Assembly: GCA_900541745.1 (NCBI GenBank)
Contig: UQLA01000001.1
Location: forward strand, 1 to 64,000
DNA length: 64,000 nucleotides
Direction of reading: 5' to 3'
Source: an uncultured Collinsella sp.
GTDB taxonomy: Bacteria; Actinomycetota; Coriobacteriia; Coriobacteriales; Coriobacteriaceae
Shown in pieces: positions 1 to 7,841 of the stretch. The notes below the pieces were generated by a model, which was given only the letters and a program-made list of their open reading frames with translations, was not told the DNA's origin and did not search any database. The position numbers were made by a program, and so were the translations under genes. Numbering within the stretch: position 1 is the first letter of the stretch; the number at the start of each line of letters is the position of its first letter.

Positions 1-70
1 GGTCAGCCCGTGGGAGGCCAGGGCGCCGCTGACCGGTGGACGGCACCGAGCCGTCTGCTTGAACTGAAGA
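1..70 (+). other. Unassigned end of an upstream transcript
   Basis: The window opens inside a transcript that ends at the terminator beginning near 71. A reading frame open from the window edge stops at 64-66, but its 21 codons are not recognisable as any family. The stretch can also fold (GGTCAG at 1-6 with CTGACC at 30-35), so it could be the 3' end of a structured RNA. I cannot decide between the two. Confidence 0.25.
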
Positions 71-102
71 AGGGGGAGGCCTCGCGGCCTCCCCCTTTTT
101 TG
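71..102 (+). terminator. Intrinsic terminator of the upstream transcript
   Basis: A 10-bp G/C stem (GGGGGAGGCC with GGCCTCCCCC) closes a TCGC tetraloop and is followed at once by a run of six T. It separates the unknown upstream gene from the acpS operon. Confidence 0.9.
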
Positions 103-146
103 TTTAAGCCAGATCTAACAAACTCGCTGTGTTTTATGACCCTCGT

Positions 147-176
147 TTGTCGCATCTTCCGTTAACGGGCTACAAT
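147..176 (+). promoter_or_regulatory. Putative sigma-A promoter of the acpS operon
   Basis: TTGTCG at 147-152 and TACAAT at 171-176 are separated by 18 bp. They lie about 30 bp before the acpS start codon and downstream of the preceding terminator. The match to the -10 consensus is good; the -35 match is partial. Confidence 0.5.
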
Positions 177-205
177 AACTTAGTCTGTGCAATATGGAGG
201 TGAAC

Positions 206-745
206 ATGGCTGAAGCTGGTATCGGCGTTGATATCGTCGAGATTTCCCGCATGAAATCAATCCTTGAAAAGACGCCGTCGTTTGCTCGGCGTGTGTTTAC
301 CGAAGAAGAGTGCGCATATTGCGACGCTTCATCGCGTCCTGCGGCGCACTATGCGAGCCGTTTTGCTTCTCGTGAAGCGGTTCTCAAGGCTCTTGGTACG
401 GGCTTTAGCCAGGGCGTCGGCCGCAAAGACGTCTCGGTAACGCGTGATAACCTCGGAAAGCCTAAAGCTGTGCTTTCTGGTCGAGCGCTCGAGATTGCTC
501 ATGAGCTAGGTGTCATTGAGGTTGCGCTTTCCATTACCTTGACGGGTGATTTGGCCGTAGCCAACGCCATTGCGATCACCGAGGATGCTCGACCTAAGCC
601 TAAGGAGGAAAAGTTGAGCACCAAGGAACGCGTTTCACAAACATTTAAAGAGGCTCGCTCGGTTTTAGATGAGCTTGAGCAACTGCAAAATTCGGCTTTA
701 ACGGAGCACCTGGGCGATGCTTCGCGAGATACGCTAGGAGCATAG
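206..745 (+). CDS. acpS: Holo-[acyl-carrier-protein] synthase with C-terminal extension
   Basis: Transfers the 4'-phosphopantetheine group of CoA to a serine of acyl carrier protein, activating fatty-acid synthesis in the cytosol. The N-terminal GIGVDIVEI motif (metal-binding Asp) and FASREAVLKALGTG motif are the family hallmarks. The ATG at 206 is chosen because GGAGG at 196-200 sits five bases upstream; an in-frame start at 194 would lie inside that site. The protein has 179 residues, whereas AcpS usually has about 120. The extra ~50 residues are charged and predicted-helix-like and follow a strong internal Shine-Dalgarno (see the 614 entry). nnr follows directly after the stop codon. Confidence 0.92.
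   Translation: MAEAGIGVDIVEISRMKSILEKTPSFARRVFTEEECAYCDASSRPAAHYASRFASREAVLKALGTGFSQGVGRKDVSVTRDNLGKPKAVLSGRALEIAHELGVIEVALSITLTGDLAVANAIAITEDARPKPKEEKLSTKERVSQTFKEARSVLDELEQLQNSALTEHLGDASRDTLGA
614..745 (+). CDS. Possible internal 43-residue product of the acpS tail
   Basis: Within acpS, in the same frame, AAGGAGGAA at 602-610 precedes a TTG codon at 614. That is a near-perfect Shine-Dalgarno at correct spacing. Initiation there would release only the charged, helix-forming tail (begins MSTKERVSQT) as a separate small protein. The sequence shows the site; use of the start is inference. The alternative is simply a C-terminal extension of AcpS. Confidence 0.3.
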   Translation: MSTKERVSQTFKEARSVLDELEQLQNSALTEHLGDASRDTLGA

Positions 746-2362
746 ATGAAACCGGTTTTGAGTACCGAGGAAGTCGTTCGTCTCGAGGATATTATCGAAC
801 GCGAAGGAACTTCGAAGGCCGAGCTTATGGAACTGGCGGGTGAGTTTGCTGCTACTGAAATTTTAAAACTCAATCCCGATCGCGTCCTTGTTCTGGTCGG
901 TTTTGGCAACAACGGTGGCGACGGCTGGGTCGCGGCTGATATCTTGAGTCATAAGGGCGTTGACGTGGACATCGTGTCCCCGGTTGAGCCGGATGAGATT
1001 CCTGCCGCTCTGGCTCGCCATGTCGCCCGCCGTACCGCCGGTCGTGACGTACATGTGTGCGTCGGTCCCTCGCGAGATGAGCTTGAGGTTTTGATCGATA
1101 AGGCCGACGTTGTTGTTGACGCTATTTTTGGTACCGGTTTCCACGGTGACCTGCGTGCACCGTTTTCCATCTGGATTCCGACAGTTAACGACTGCGCCGA
1201 CCATGTGGTGTCCATCGATGTTCCTTCGGGTCTGAATGCCGAGACCGGTGTTGTCGACGACGACTGCATCCGTGCCGAGCGTACCGTCACGATGATCACT
1301 CCCAAGATTGGCCTCTACAGCGCTGATGGCCCAGAATACGCCGGTAATCTGGTGTGCGGTAGCCTCTATGATCGCCTTGATGAGGTCATCGATGATGTCG
1401 ACCATGCCGCCGAGATTGTCGAGCCCGGTGACCTGGTGGATTTCTTTGCTCCGCTGCCCACGAATATCGATAAGTATTCTCGCGGTTCCGTACTGATTGT
1501 TGCCGGCTCGGCGCAGTATCCTGGCGCTGCCATTATGGCCGCCAAGTCTGCTGCCCGCGCGGGTGCCGGCTATGTGGCTGTCGCGACGCCTGATGCGTGT
1601 GCCAATCTTATTCGTATGGCACTTCCCTCGATTCCGGTTTTTGCTATTCCGTCCGATTCCCGCGGCTCTTTTGGTGCCGCTGCTCGTATGACCGTGTGCG
1701 AGATTGCAAAGAAGTACAGCTGCGTACTGTGCGGTCCCGGCATGACGACGTCTGCCGGCGCCATGCAGGTGGTTTCGGGCTTGTTGGAGCTTGATGTGCC
1801 GCTGATTCTTGATGCCGATGCGCTCAACTGCCTTTCTAAGATTGCTATTGACGGTATCGATAGCAACCCTGAGATGTACCGCCGTGAGCAGCCACTCGTC
1901 ATGACGCCGCACTATCGCGAGCTTTCGCGCTTGGTTGCCGGTGACGAGGTTAACGATCTGGGGACTGCAATTGCGGCAGCGCAGAAGGTTGTCTGGGCTG
2001 CTGGCTCCGACAATCTCGTGGTTATTGCCAAGGGGCCGACGACGGCTATCTGTGGCGTTGAGCGCGTGCTTTTGCCGCTCTCGGGTCCGGCGTCGTTGGC
2101 GACTGCCGGTTCGGGCGATGTTCTTGCGGGCATTTTGGCTGGCACACTGGCTACCATGCGTGATGAGATGGATCGCTGGGAGCTGCTGTATTCGTATGCC
2201 GTTGCGCTTCACAGTTACGCGGGTTTTGCCGCGGCGACGGAGTATGGTGAGAAGAGTGTTATTGCGACCGATCTGATCGACTTGATCGGTCCTGCCATGG
2301 AATTGGCGGCAAAGGATGCACTCGATGATCTGGGAATCATGGACGAAGGGTCGGATGACTAA
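746..2362 (+). CDS. nnr: Bifunctional NAD(P)H-hydrate epimerase / ADP-dependent dehydratase
   Basis: Repairs hydrated NAD(P)H. The N-terminal YjeF_N domain (about 1-220, with GFGNNGGDGWVAA) epimerises NAD(P)HX. The C-terminal ribokinase-like CARKD domain (about 235-520, with TAGSGDVLAGILAG) dehydrates the S form using ADP. The 538-residue length fits the fused enzyme. The ATG directly abuts the acpS stop codon, and alr begins 2 bp after its own stop, so these genes are translationally linked. Fused acpS-nnr-alr order is common in bacteria. Confidence 0.93.
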   Translation: MKPVLSTEEVVRLEDIIEREGTSKAELMELAGEFAATEILKLNPDRVLVLVGFGNNGGDGWVAADILSHKGVDVDIVSPVEPDEIPAALARHVARRTAGRDVHVCVGPSRDELEVLIDKADVVVDAIFGTGFHGDLRAPFSIWIPTVNDCADHVVSIDVPSGLNAETGVVDDDCIRAERTVTMITPKIGLYSADGPEYAGNLVCGSLYDRLDEVIDDVDHAAEIVEPGDLVDFFAPLPTNIDKYSRGSVLIVAGSAQYPGAAIMAAKSAARAGAGYVAVATPDACANLIRMALPSIPVFAIPSDSRGSFGAAARMTVCEIAKKYSCVLCGPGMTTSAGAMQVVSGLLELDVPLILDADALNCLSKIAIDGIDSNPEMYRREQPLVMTPHYRELSRLVAGDEVNDLGTAIAAAQKVVWAAGSDNLVVIAKGPTTAICGVERVLLPLSGPASLATAGSGDVLAGILAGTLATMRDEMDRWELLYSYAVALHSYAGFAAATEYGEKSVIATDLIDLIGPAMELAAKDALDDLGIMDEGSDD

Positions 2363-2364
2363 TC

Positions 2365-3510
2365 ATGAATAAAGCCGATTTGACGCGCTGGTCCTGGGTT
2401 GAGATTGACCGAGGGGCGCTTCGCCGCAACACGAGGGCTTACAAGAACCTGCTCGATCCACGTCAGCGACTGTGCTGCGTGGTCAAGGCCGATGCCTATG
2501 GCCATGGCGCCGTCGAGTGCGCCAAAATCATGTATTCGGCCGGTGCCGACATGTTTGCCGTGGCGACGGTTAGTGAAGGCGTTGAACTTCGACAGGGCGG
2601 GATCACAAAACCCATCCTGATCCTAAGCGAGCCGCCTATCGAGGCTATTCCGACGTTGCTTGAGTTTGACATCATGCCTTCGGTCTATACGTCCGATTTC
2701 GCCCTTGCCTATGGCGAGTGCGCTGTCGCGGCAGGCAAGGTTGGCAAGTACCATCTAGCCATCGAGACGGGCATGAACCGCATCGGTGTTCACTACACGC
2801 AGGTGCTCGACTTTGTTCGTGGTATTAGCTTCCATCGCGGTATCCAGTGTGATGGCGTCTTTACGCACTTTGCAACGGCCGATGAGCCTGGCGGTTGGGA
2901 CTACAAGCTGCAGTGCCAGCGCTTTACCGAGGCCGTTCAGGCCATTAAGGACGCTGGTTTTGAGTGCGGCATCGTGCACTGTGCCAACACGCCGTCCTCG
3001 ATGCTCGATCCCTCTATGCATTTTGATATGATTCGCGCCGGCGTTGGTTTGTATGGCATGCAACCGTGCGAGCTGAGCAGCCGTGTGATGCAGCTGGACC
3101 CCGTCATGAGCGTTCATGCGCGCGTGACGCGTGTGGCACATCCTGCAATGGGCGAAGGCGTGGGCTATGGATTTACCTATCGCGTGCCGCGCACACGCGT
3201 TCAGATTTGCACGCTGCCGATTGGATATGCCGACGGTCTTTCGCGTACGCTCTCCAATCGTATGGACGTGCTGTATCGCGGTGAACGTGTGCGTCAGGTG
3301 GGTAACATCTGCATGGACCAGTTTATGGTCGCCATCCAGTCCAATCCGGCGCATGAGATTCCCGAGGCCGAGTATGGCGACGAGATGATCATTGTCGGCC
3401 GCGACGGTGATGCCGAGATCACCATGGACGAGATGGCGCGCCTGCGCGGCACGATTAACTACGAGGTTGCTTGCGGCTTTGGCATGCGTCTCGACAAGGT
3501 CTACGTGTAG
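2365..3510 (+). CDS. alr: Alanine racemase
   Basis: PLP enzyme that interconverts L- and D-alanine for peptidoglycan. The PLP-binding lysine is K41 in VVKADAYGHG, and the catalytic tyrosine of the second active-site half lies in GVGYGFTYR. Its 381 residues are typical of the fold-type III family. It lies in the acpS-nnr-alr-udg-tsaE-tsaBD run, two bases after nnr. Confidence 0.95.
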   Translation: MNKADLTRWSWVEIDRGALRRNTRAYKNLLDPRQRLCCVVKADAYGHGAVECAKIMYSAGADMFAVATVSEGVELRQGGITKPILILSEPPIEAIPTLLEFDIMPSVYTSDFALAYGECAVAAGKVGKYHLAIETGMNRIGVHYTQVLDFVRGISFHRGIQCDGVFTHFATADEPGGWDYKLQCQRFTEAVQAIKDAGFECGIVHCANTPSSMLDPSMHFDMIRAGVGLYGMQPCELSSRVMQLDPVMSVHARVTRVAHPAMGEGVGYGFTYRVPRTRVQICTLPIGYADGLSRTLSNRMDVLYRGERVRQVGNICMDQFMVAIQSNPAHEIPEAEYGDEMIIVGRDGDAEITMDEMARLRGTINYEVACGFGMRLDKVYV

Positions 3511-3518
3511 GAGCCGCT

Positions 3519-4139
3519 ATGGGTGTCATGCACATCCCCGGACATAGTCACCAGGCGCCGCGCGAGGTTGCGCTCGAGGAGATTGAGGCTGTTTTAGGCG
3601 ACTGCCATCTCTGCCAGCTCTATCAGTCGCGCCATAACATCGTGTTTGGTGTGGGAAACCCCCACGCCCGCGTAATGTTTATCGGCGAGGCGCCGGGGCG
3701 TAACGAGGATCTGCAGGGCGAACCATTTGTGGGGGCGGCGGGTGAGGATCTCAACGGCATCCTGTCGCTGGCTGGCCTCAAGCGCGAAGACGTCTACATT
3801 GCCAACGTGCTTAAGTGTCGCCCACCGGGAAATCGCAATCCTCGGCCCGAGGAAGTGCTGGCCTGTTCACCGTTTTTGCGTGAGCAGATTCGAAGCATTT
3901 GGCCCGATATCATCGTGACGCTCGGTAACCCCGCGACACACTTTGTGCTTAAGACCGAGATCGGCATCACCAAGCTGCGCGGCAGGTTCCATCAGATGGG
4001 GCATTTTGTGGTGATGCCCACGTTCCATCCGGCGGCGGCGCTGCGTAATCCGGCGTGGCAGGAGCTGTTGGAGGAAGACTTTAAGATGCTGGGCGACTAT
4101 CTGGAGCGGCATCCCGCGCCAGAGGGTGCCTCGGAATAA
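3519..4139 (+). CDS. Family 4 (Fe-S) uracil-DNA glycosylase
   Basis: Removes uracil from DNA in base-excision repair. Four cysteines (C29, C32, C100, C116) have the spacing of the [4Fe-4S] ligands of family-4 enzymes. GEAPG (56-60) is the active-site loop and HPAAALRNP the C-terminal motif. The start at 3519 is preceded by TAGGAG overlapping the alr stop; an upstream ATG at 3471 would overlap alr by 40 bases without a ribosome site. It has 206 residues, typical of the family. Confidence 0.92.
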   Translation: MGVMHIPGHSHQAPREVALEEIEAVLGDCHLCQLYQSRHNIVFGVGNPHARVMFIGEAPGRNEDLQGEPFVGAAGEDLNGILSLAGLKREDVYIANVLKCRPPGNRNPRPEEVLACSPFLREQIRSIWPDIIVTLGNPATHFVLKTEIGITKLRGRFHQMGHFVVMPTFHPAAALRNPAWQELLEEDFKMLGDYLERHPAPEGASE

Positions 4140-4151
4140 TAAGGAGCATAT

Positions 4152-4658
4152 ATGTCCCTGGAGCGCCTGGGGGTAGGTATTTATAAAACGGCTTGCTCTG
4201 CCGATACGGAGCATTTTGGCGAGCTGGTTGCGCCGTGCCTGGAAGATGGTGATGTGCTGATCTTGACCGGCGGCCTCGGAGTGGGCAAAACCCACTTTAC
4301 CAAGGGCGTTTCGCGTGGTCTGGGCGACGGCCATATGGTCACGAGCCCCACATTCGCACTCATGGCTGTTCATGACCAGGGGCGTATTCCGCTGTTTCAC
4401 TTTGACCTGTACCGTCTAGAGCATGCTTACGAGCTCGAGGATACGGGCATTTTCGATGTACTGGGCTATGAGGGTGCCTGTCTGCTGGAGTGGGGCGAAC
4501 AGTTCCAGGACGAACTTACAGACGAGTATCTTTCGGTAACGCTTAAGCGTGATGAGAACGATAGCGACGTGCGAACGGTAACGCTCGAGGCGCACGGCGA
4601 GCGCGCAGCGGAGCTTTCCGATTTGATTGATAAGGCTGTACAAGATGAGCTTGCATAA
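4152..4658 (+). CDS. tsaE: tRNA threonylcarbamoyladenosine synthesis ATPase TsaE
   Basis: P-loop ATPase that works with TsaB and TsaD to make t6A at position 37 of ANN-decoding tRNAs. The Walker A (GGLGVGKT, 40-47), SPTFAL and HFDLYRLE motifs and the LLEWGE motif are all present in 168 residues. Its 3' end overlaps the start of the tsaB-rimI-tsaD gene by 14 bases, so its main partners are encoded and probably translated together with it. Confidence 0.95.
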   Translation: MSLERLGVGIYKTACSADTEHFGELVAPCLEDGDVLILTGGLGVGKTHFTKGVSRGLGDGHMVTSPTFALMAVHDQGRIPLFHFDLYRLEHAYELEDTGIFDVLGYEGACLLEWGEQFQDELTDEYLSVTLKRDENDSDVRTVTLEAHGERAAELSDLIDKAVQDELA

Positions 4659-7029
4659 CGATTACGCGCTGGTGGTGGCGCTCGATACTTCGACCGATAT
4701 GCTTGCCTGCGCGGCAAGCTGGATTGATGGGCAGACGGGCGAGGCGAAGCTGGTGAGTGGCGACCATATGTGTCGTCGCCATGCCAATGTGGAGCTCGTG
4801 AATACCGTCGACAGCGTGCTTGCTCGGGCTGGCATGGACCGTGCTGACGTGGGCAGTTACGTCGTCGGTCGCGGCCCGGGTTCGTTTACCGGCGTGCGTA
4901 TCGGCATTTCCACCGCCAAGGGCTTGGCGCGCGGTGCCAACGTGCCGCTGTTGGGTGTGTCGACGCTCGATGCCTGCGCATGGACCGCGTGGAAGGCCGG
5001 CGTGCGTGGCAAGCTCGGCATTCTGGCCGATGCCATGCGCGGCGAGGTGTATCCGGCTTTGTATGTGCTGGGCGACGAGGGCCCCGAGCGTCAGTTTGAG
5101 CGCGAGCACGTGGTCAAGGCTGCCGTAGCGCTTGATGAGTGGCGCCAAGCCGCGGACTGGGACCAGGTTCAGTTGACTGGCGACGGTCTCGTGCGCTATG
5201 GCAAGCTGCTGGGCGAGGATGAGGCCGCTCGCTGCGTAGAGCGCGGCTTGTGGTGGCCTTCGGGCGAGGGCCTCCTCCTTGCGCATGCCGCGGGTGACGG
5301 CGATCCGGCCCGCGTCCTACCGATCTATACGCGCCTTTCTGACGCCGAGGAAAACGAGCGCAAACGCCTCGGTCTTGCCGAGAGCGCGCAGAGCGAAATT
5401 ACGGGCGTCGCCGATGAACTCGCCGGTCGCCATCTGCAATTCCGCCCCATGGGTGCGGCGGACGCCGAGGGCGCAAGTGCGCTGGAGGCCGCCTGCTTTG
5501 AAGGCGCTGGGCACGAGGCATGGACGCCGGGCATGTTCCTGTCCGAGCTGGGCGAGGATGTTGCGGCGCCGCGCAGCTGGTGGGTGGCGCACGACGACGG
5601 TCAGCTGCTGGGGCTTGCCGGTGGCATGGTCGTAGACGGTGACGTGCAGATTCTGAATGTTGCCGTCGACCCGAAACATCGCCGCGAGGGCATTGCCCGC
5701 AAGCTGCTGTCGCACGTGAGCTACGATGCCCAGATGCTCGGCTGTACGACCGCCTCGCTCGAGGTTGAGGATGGCAACGAGGGCGCTATTGCGCTCTATG
5801 CCTTCCTGGGCTTTACCGAGGCGGGCCGCCGCCGTGGTTACTACGGTGTTGGCAAAGATGCCATTGTCATGACGGCGCCGCTGCCCTTGGTGCTCCCGGT
5901 TGACAACGCTTCGCCCGAGCCGACGGCGGCTGAGCAGCGTGTATGGCCGCTACCTGCACCCGAGCGAACCGTTGAGGAGCGCGCCGAAATTGAGCGCCGT
6001 CGCCTGGTGCTTGCCATCGAGAGTTCGTGCGATGAGACGGCTGTGGCGATTATCGATGCGGACGGTAATATGCTGGCCAATCAGGTTTCGACGCAGATTG
6101 ATTTTCATGCCCGTTTTGGCGGCGTAGTGCCCGAGATCGCTTCGCGCAAGCACGTTGAGGTGATCGTGAGCGTCGTGGACGCGGCGCTCGAGGATGCCGC
6201 AGCATCGCTTGGTCTTGAGGGCGGGGCCATCGCGCCGAGCGAACTCGCCGCTGTTGGCGTGACACAGGGTCCGGGCCTGGTGGGTGCTCTGGTGGTGGGC
6301 GTCGCCTTCGCCAAGGGCTTTGCCTATGCCGCCGGTAAACCGCTCGTGTGCGTTAACCATCTGGAGGGTCATCTGTTCGCCAACTTGCTGGCGCAGCCCG
6401 ATCTCAAGCCGCCGTTTATCTTCACGCTCGTCTCGGGCGGTCATACCATGCTTGTTCACGTCAAGGCGTGGGGCGACTACGAGGTGCTCGGTGAGACGCT
6501 CGACGACGCCGTGGGCGAGGCCTTCGACAAGGTGGCCAAGGCGCTGGGTCTGGGCTATCCCGGCGGCCCCATCATTTCCAAACTGGCCGAGACGGGCAAT
6601 CCCCGCGCGATTGACTTCCCCCGTGCGCTTAATAGTAGGGGAGACTATCGATTCTCGCTTTCGGGCCTTAAGACGGCCGTGACACTCTACATTGAGCAGG
6701 AGACCAAAGCCGGGCGTACGATTCATCTGCCCGACCTGGCTGCTTCGTTTGAGGCCGCGGTCTTTGACGTTCAGTACAAGAAGGCCAAGAACGCGCTGCA
6801 TGCCACCGGATGCAAGGAATACTGCATCGGCGGCGGCGTCTCGGCCAACCCGCATCTGCGCGAGATGATGATCAAGAAGCTCGGGCGCCAGGGCATCCGC
6901 GTGACGGTGCCGCCTCTCTCGGCATGCACCGACAACGCCGCCATGATCGCGGAGGTCGCCCGCCGTAAATTCGATCGAGGAGAAATTTCGCCGTTCGACG
7001 TCGACGCCGATCCGAACATGACGCTGTAG
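4645..7029 (+). CDS. Three-domain fusion TsaB-RimI-TsaD
   Basis: One 794-residue polypeptide joins three enzymes usually made separately. Residues 1-235 are TsaB (VALDTSTDMLA; GRGPGSFTGVRIG), the partner subunit for t6A synthesis. Residues about 263-410 are a GNAT acetyltransferase of the RimI type (RREGIARKLL acetyl-CoA loop, LYAFLGF). Residues about 452-794 are TsaD, the t6A transferase (AIESSCDETAVAI, metal-binding HLEGHL, SGGHT). The ATG at 4645 overlaps the tsaE end. No stop or frameshift separates the domains, and linkers of about 30-40 residues join them. An early TTG at 4627 is less likely as the start. Confidence 0.95.
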   Translation: MSLHNDYALVVALDTSTDMLACAASWIDGQTGEAKLVSGDHMCRRHANVELVNTVDSVLARAGMDRADVGSYVVGRGPGSFTGVRIGISTAKGLARGANVPLLGVSTLDACAWTAWKAGVRGKLGILADAMRGEVYPALYVLGDEGPERQFEREHVVKAAVALDEWRQAADWDQVQLTGDGLVRYGKLLGEDEAARCVERGLWWPSGEGLLLAHAAGDGDPARVLPIYTRLSDAEENERKRLGLAESAQSEITGVADELAGRHLQFRPMGAADAEGASALEAACFEGAGHEAWTPGMFLSELGEDVAAPRSWWVAHDDGQLLGLAGGMVVDGDVQILNVAVDPKHRREGIARKLLSHVSYDAQMLGCTTASLEVEDGNEGAIALYAFLGFTEAGRRRGYYGVGKDAIVMTAPLPLVLPVDNASPEPTAAEQRVWPLPAPERTVEERAEIERRRLVLAIESSCDETAVAIIDADGNMLANQVSTQIDFHARFGGVVPEIASRKHVEVIVSVVDAALEDAAASLGLEGGAIAPSELAAVGVTQGPGLVGALVVGVAFAKGFAYAAGKPLVCVNHLEGHLFANLLAQPDLKPPFIFTLVSGGHTMLVHVKAWGDYEVLGETLDDAVGEAFDKVAKALGLGYPGGPIISKLAETGNPRAIDFPRALNSRGDYRFSLSGLKTAVTLYIEQETKAGRTIHLPDLAASFEAAVFDVQYKKAKNALHATGCKEYCIGGGVSANPHLREMMIKKLGRQGIRVTVPPLSACTDNAAMIAEVARRKFDRGEISPFDVDADPNMTL

Positions 7030-7041
7030 TCGCAAGGGCGC

Positions 7042-7176
7042 GGTCCCCGGCCGGAGGGGCCGGATATAAGGTTTCCTGCTCTACAGTCCTGCGCAAGACG
7101 AAGGCCACATTAAGTGGCCTTCTTTGCATGCGGAACTCGCGATAAACCTTATATCCGGCCCCTCCGGCCGGGGACC
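7042..7176 (+). repeat. Family A long palindromic element, copy 1
   Basis: 135-bp hairpin with 30-bp arms (starts GGTCCCCGGCCGGAGGGGCC, ends with its complement) around a conserved core: CCTGCTC, ACAGTCCTGC, an inner hairpin CAC-ATTAA-GTG flanked by complementary bases, and GCGGAACTCGCGAT. It begins 12 bases after the tsaD stop codon. Related copies lie at 7330-7458 (inverted), 12227-12276 (partial) and 30081-30211. The outer arms share no sequence between copies. Confidence 0.9.
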
Positions 7177-7329
7177 TTCCTGTATCGATATAGCTTCCGA
7201 GCTGGTTTGGCGTCGACAACGTCCAGCAAGATTAACAAGCCAGCGTCGAATTTCCGGTGTGCTTTAGCTGAAAGAAAAAGATGGTATGCGGAGCTTTGCT
7301 CCGCATTTGGGGTGAGAGCCCCCGAGAGT

Positions 7330-7458
7330 GGCGGGAGCCGGGCGGCGCATATGAACTTTATCGCGAGTTTCGCACGCAAAGGAAAGCACTTAATGTACTT
7401 TCCGTCTTGCGCAGGACTGTAGAGCAGGAAAGTTCATATGGGCCGCCCGGCTCCCGCC
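7330..7458 (-). repeat. Family A long palindromic element, copy 2 (inverted)
   Basis: 129-bp element in the opposite orientation to copy 1. Its arms read GGCGGGAGCCGGGCGGC and complement, followed by an ATATGAACTTT pair. The core read on the minus strand has CCTGCTCTACAGTCCTGC and CGAAACTCGCGAT. The inner hairpin has the ATTAA loop with a different stem from copy 1. It lies 154 bp from copy 1 in the gap before cstA. Confidence 0.9.
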
Positions 7459-7571
7459 CCGCCCCCGAGGAGCATCTCTCATGCAAAAACTTTTGTTGGG
7501 TAAAGTCCGAGGTCAGTGGCGTTTTATACCGAGAATTTCAAAAAAAGTTGAAAATTCATTACATATTTGCG

Positions 7572-7600
7572 TTGACTTTAGGTAACTAAAGTTTCATACT
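7572..7600 (+). promoter_or_regulatory. Putative promoter of cstA
   Basis: TTGACT (7572-7577) and CATACT (7595-7600) are separated by 17 bp in an A/T-rich stretch. Transcription from here would give a leader of about 235 bases before cstA. Confidence 0.5.
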
Positions 7601-7606
7601 CCTTTT

Positions 7607-7841
7607 CATCCACTGGGGGATGTGAACACGCACGGATCGTTCACATCATGATTGAAGAGGATTTCTCAGACATGTTCACGCATCAGCTAAACATTATCAG
7701 CGTAGTAATTATCTGATGCGGGTTAGCACATACAGCTAGCCCGTACGATAACGGGCGGCTGATGAAGATGAGGGCCGTCGAGCGCAACCGACGGCCCTCA
7801 TTTTTTATGTCTGAGTAGTTCTTTTTAGAGGAGGAAATGTA
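7607..7841 (+). promoter_or_regulatory. Structured cstA leader with terminator and possible leader peptide
   Basis: The leader holds a 22-codon ORF (7648-7716) that ends NIISVVII and stops at TGA. CATCAGC (7681-7687) can pair either with CTGATG (7714-7719) or with GCTGATG (7758-7764), giving alternative folds. GGGTTAGC/GCTAGCCC forms another hairpin. A 12-bp terminator stem (7769-7780 with 7789-7800) followed by six T lies 35 bases before the cstA start. The layout resembles transcription attenuation, either by a leader peptide or a riboswitch-like RNA; which is not determined. Confidence 0.6.
7769..7808 (+). terminator. Intrinsic terminator in the cstA leader
   Basis: The perfect 12-bp stem TGAGGGCCGTCG/CGACGGCCCTCA with an 8-base loop is followed by TTTTTTAT. 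It lies inside the presumed leader of cstA, so it could be the off-switch of an attenuator. Alternatively it ends an independent short transcript. Confidence 0.85.
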
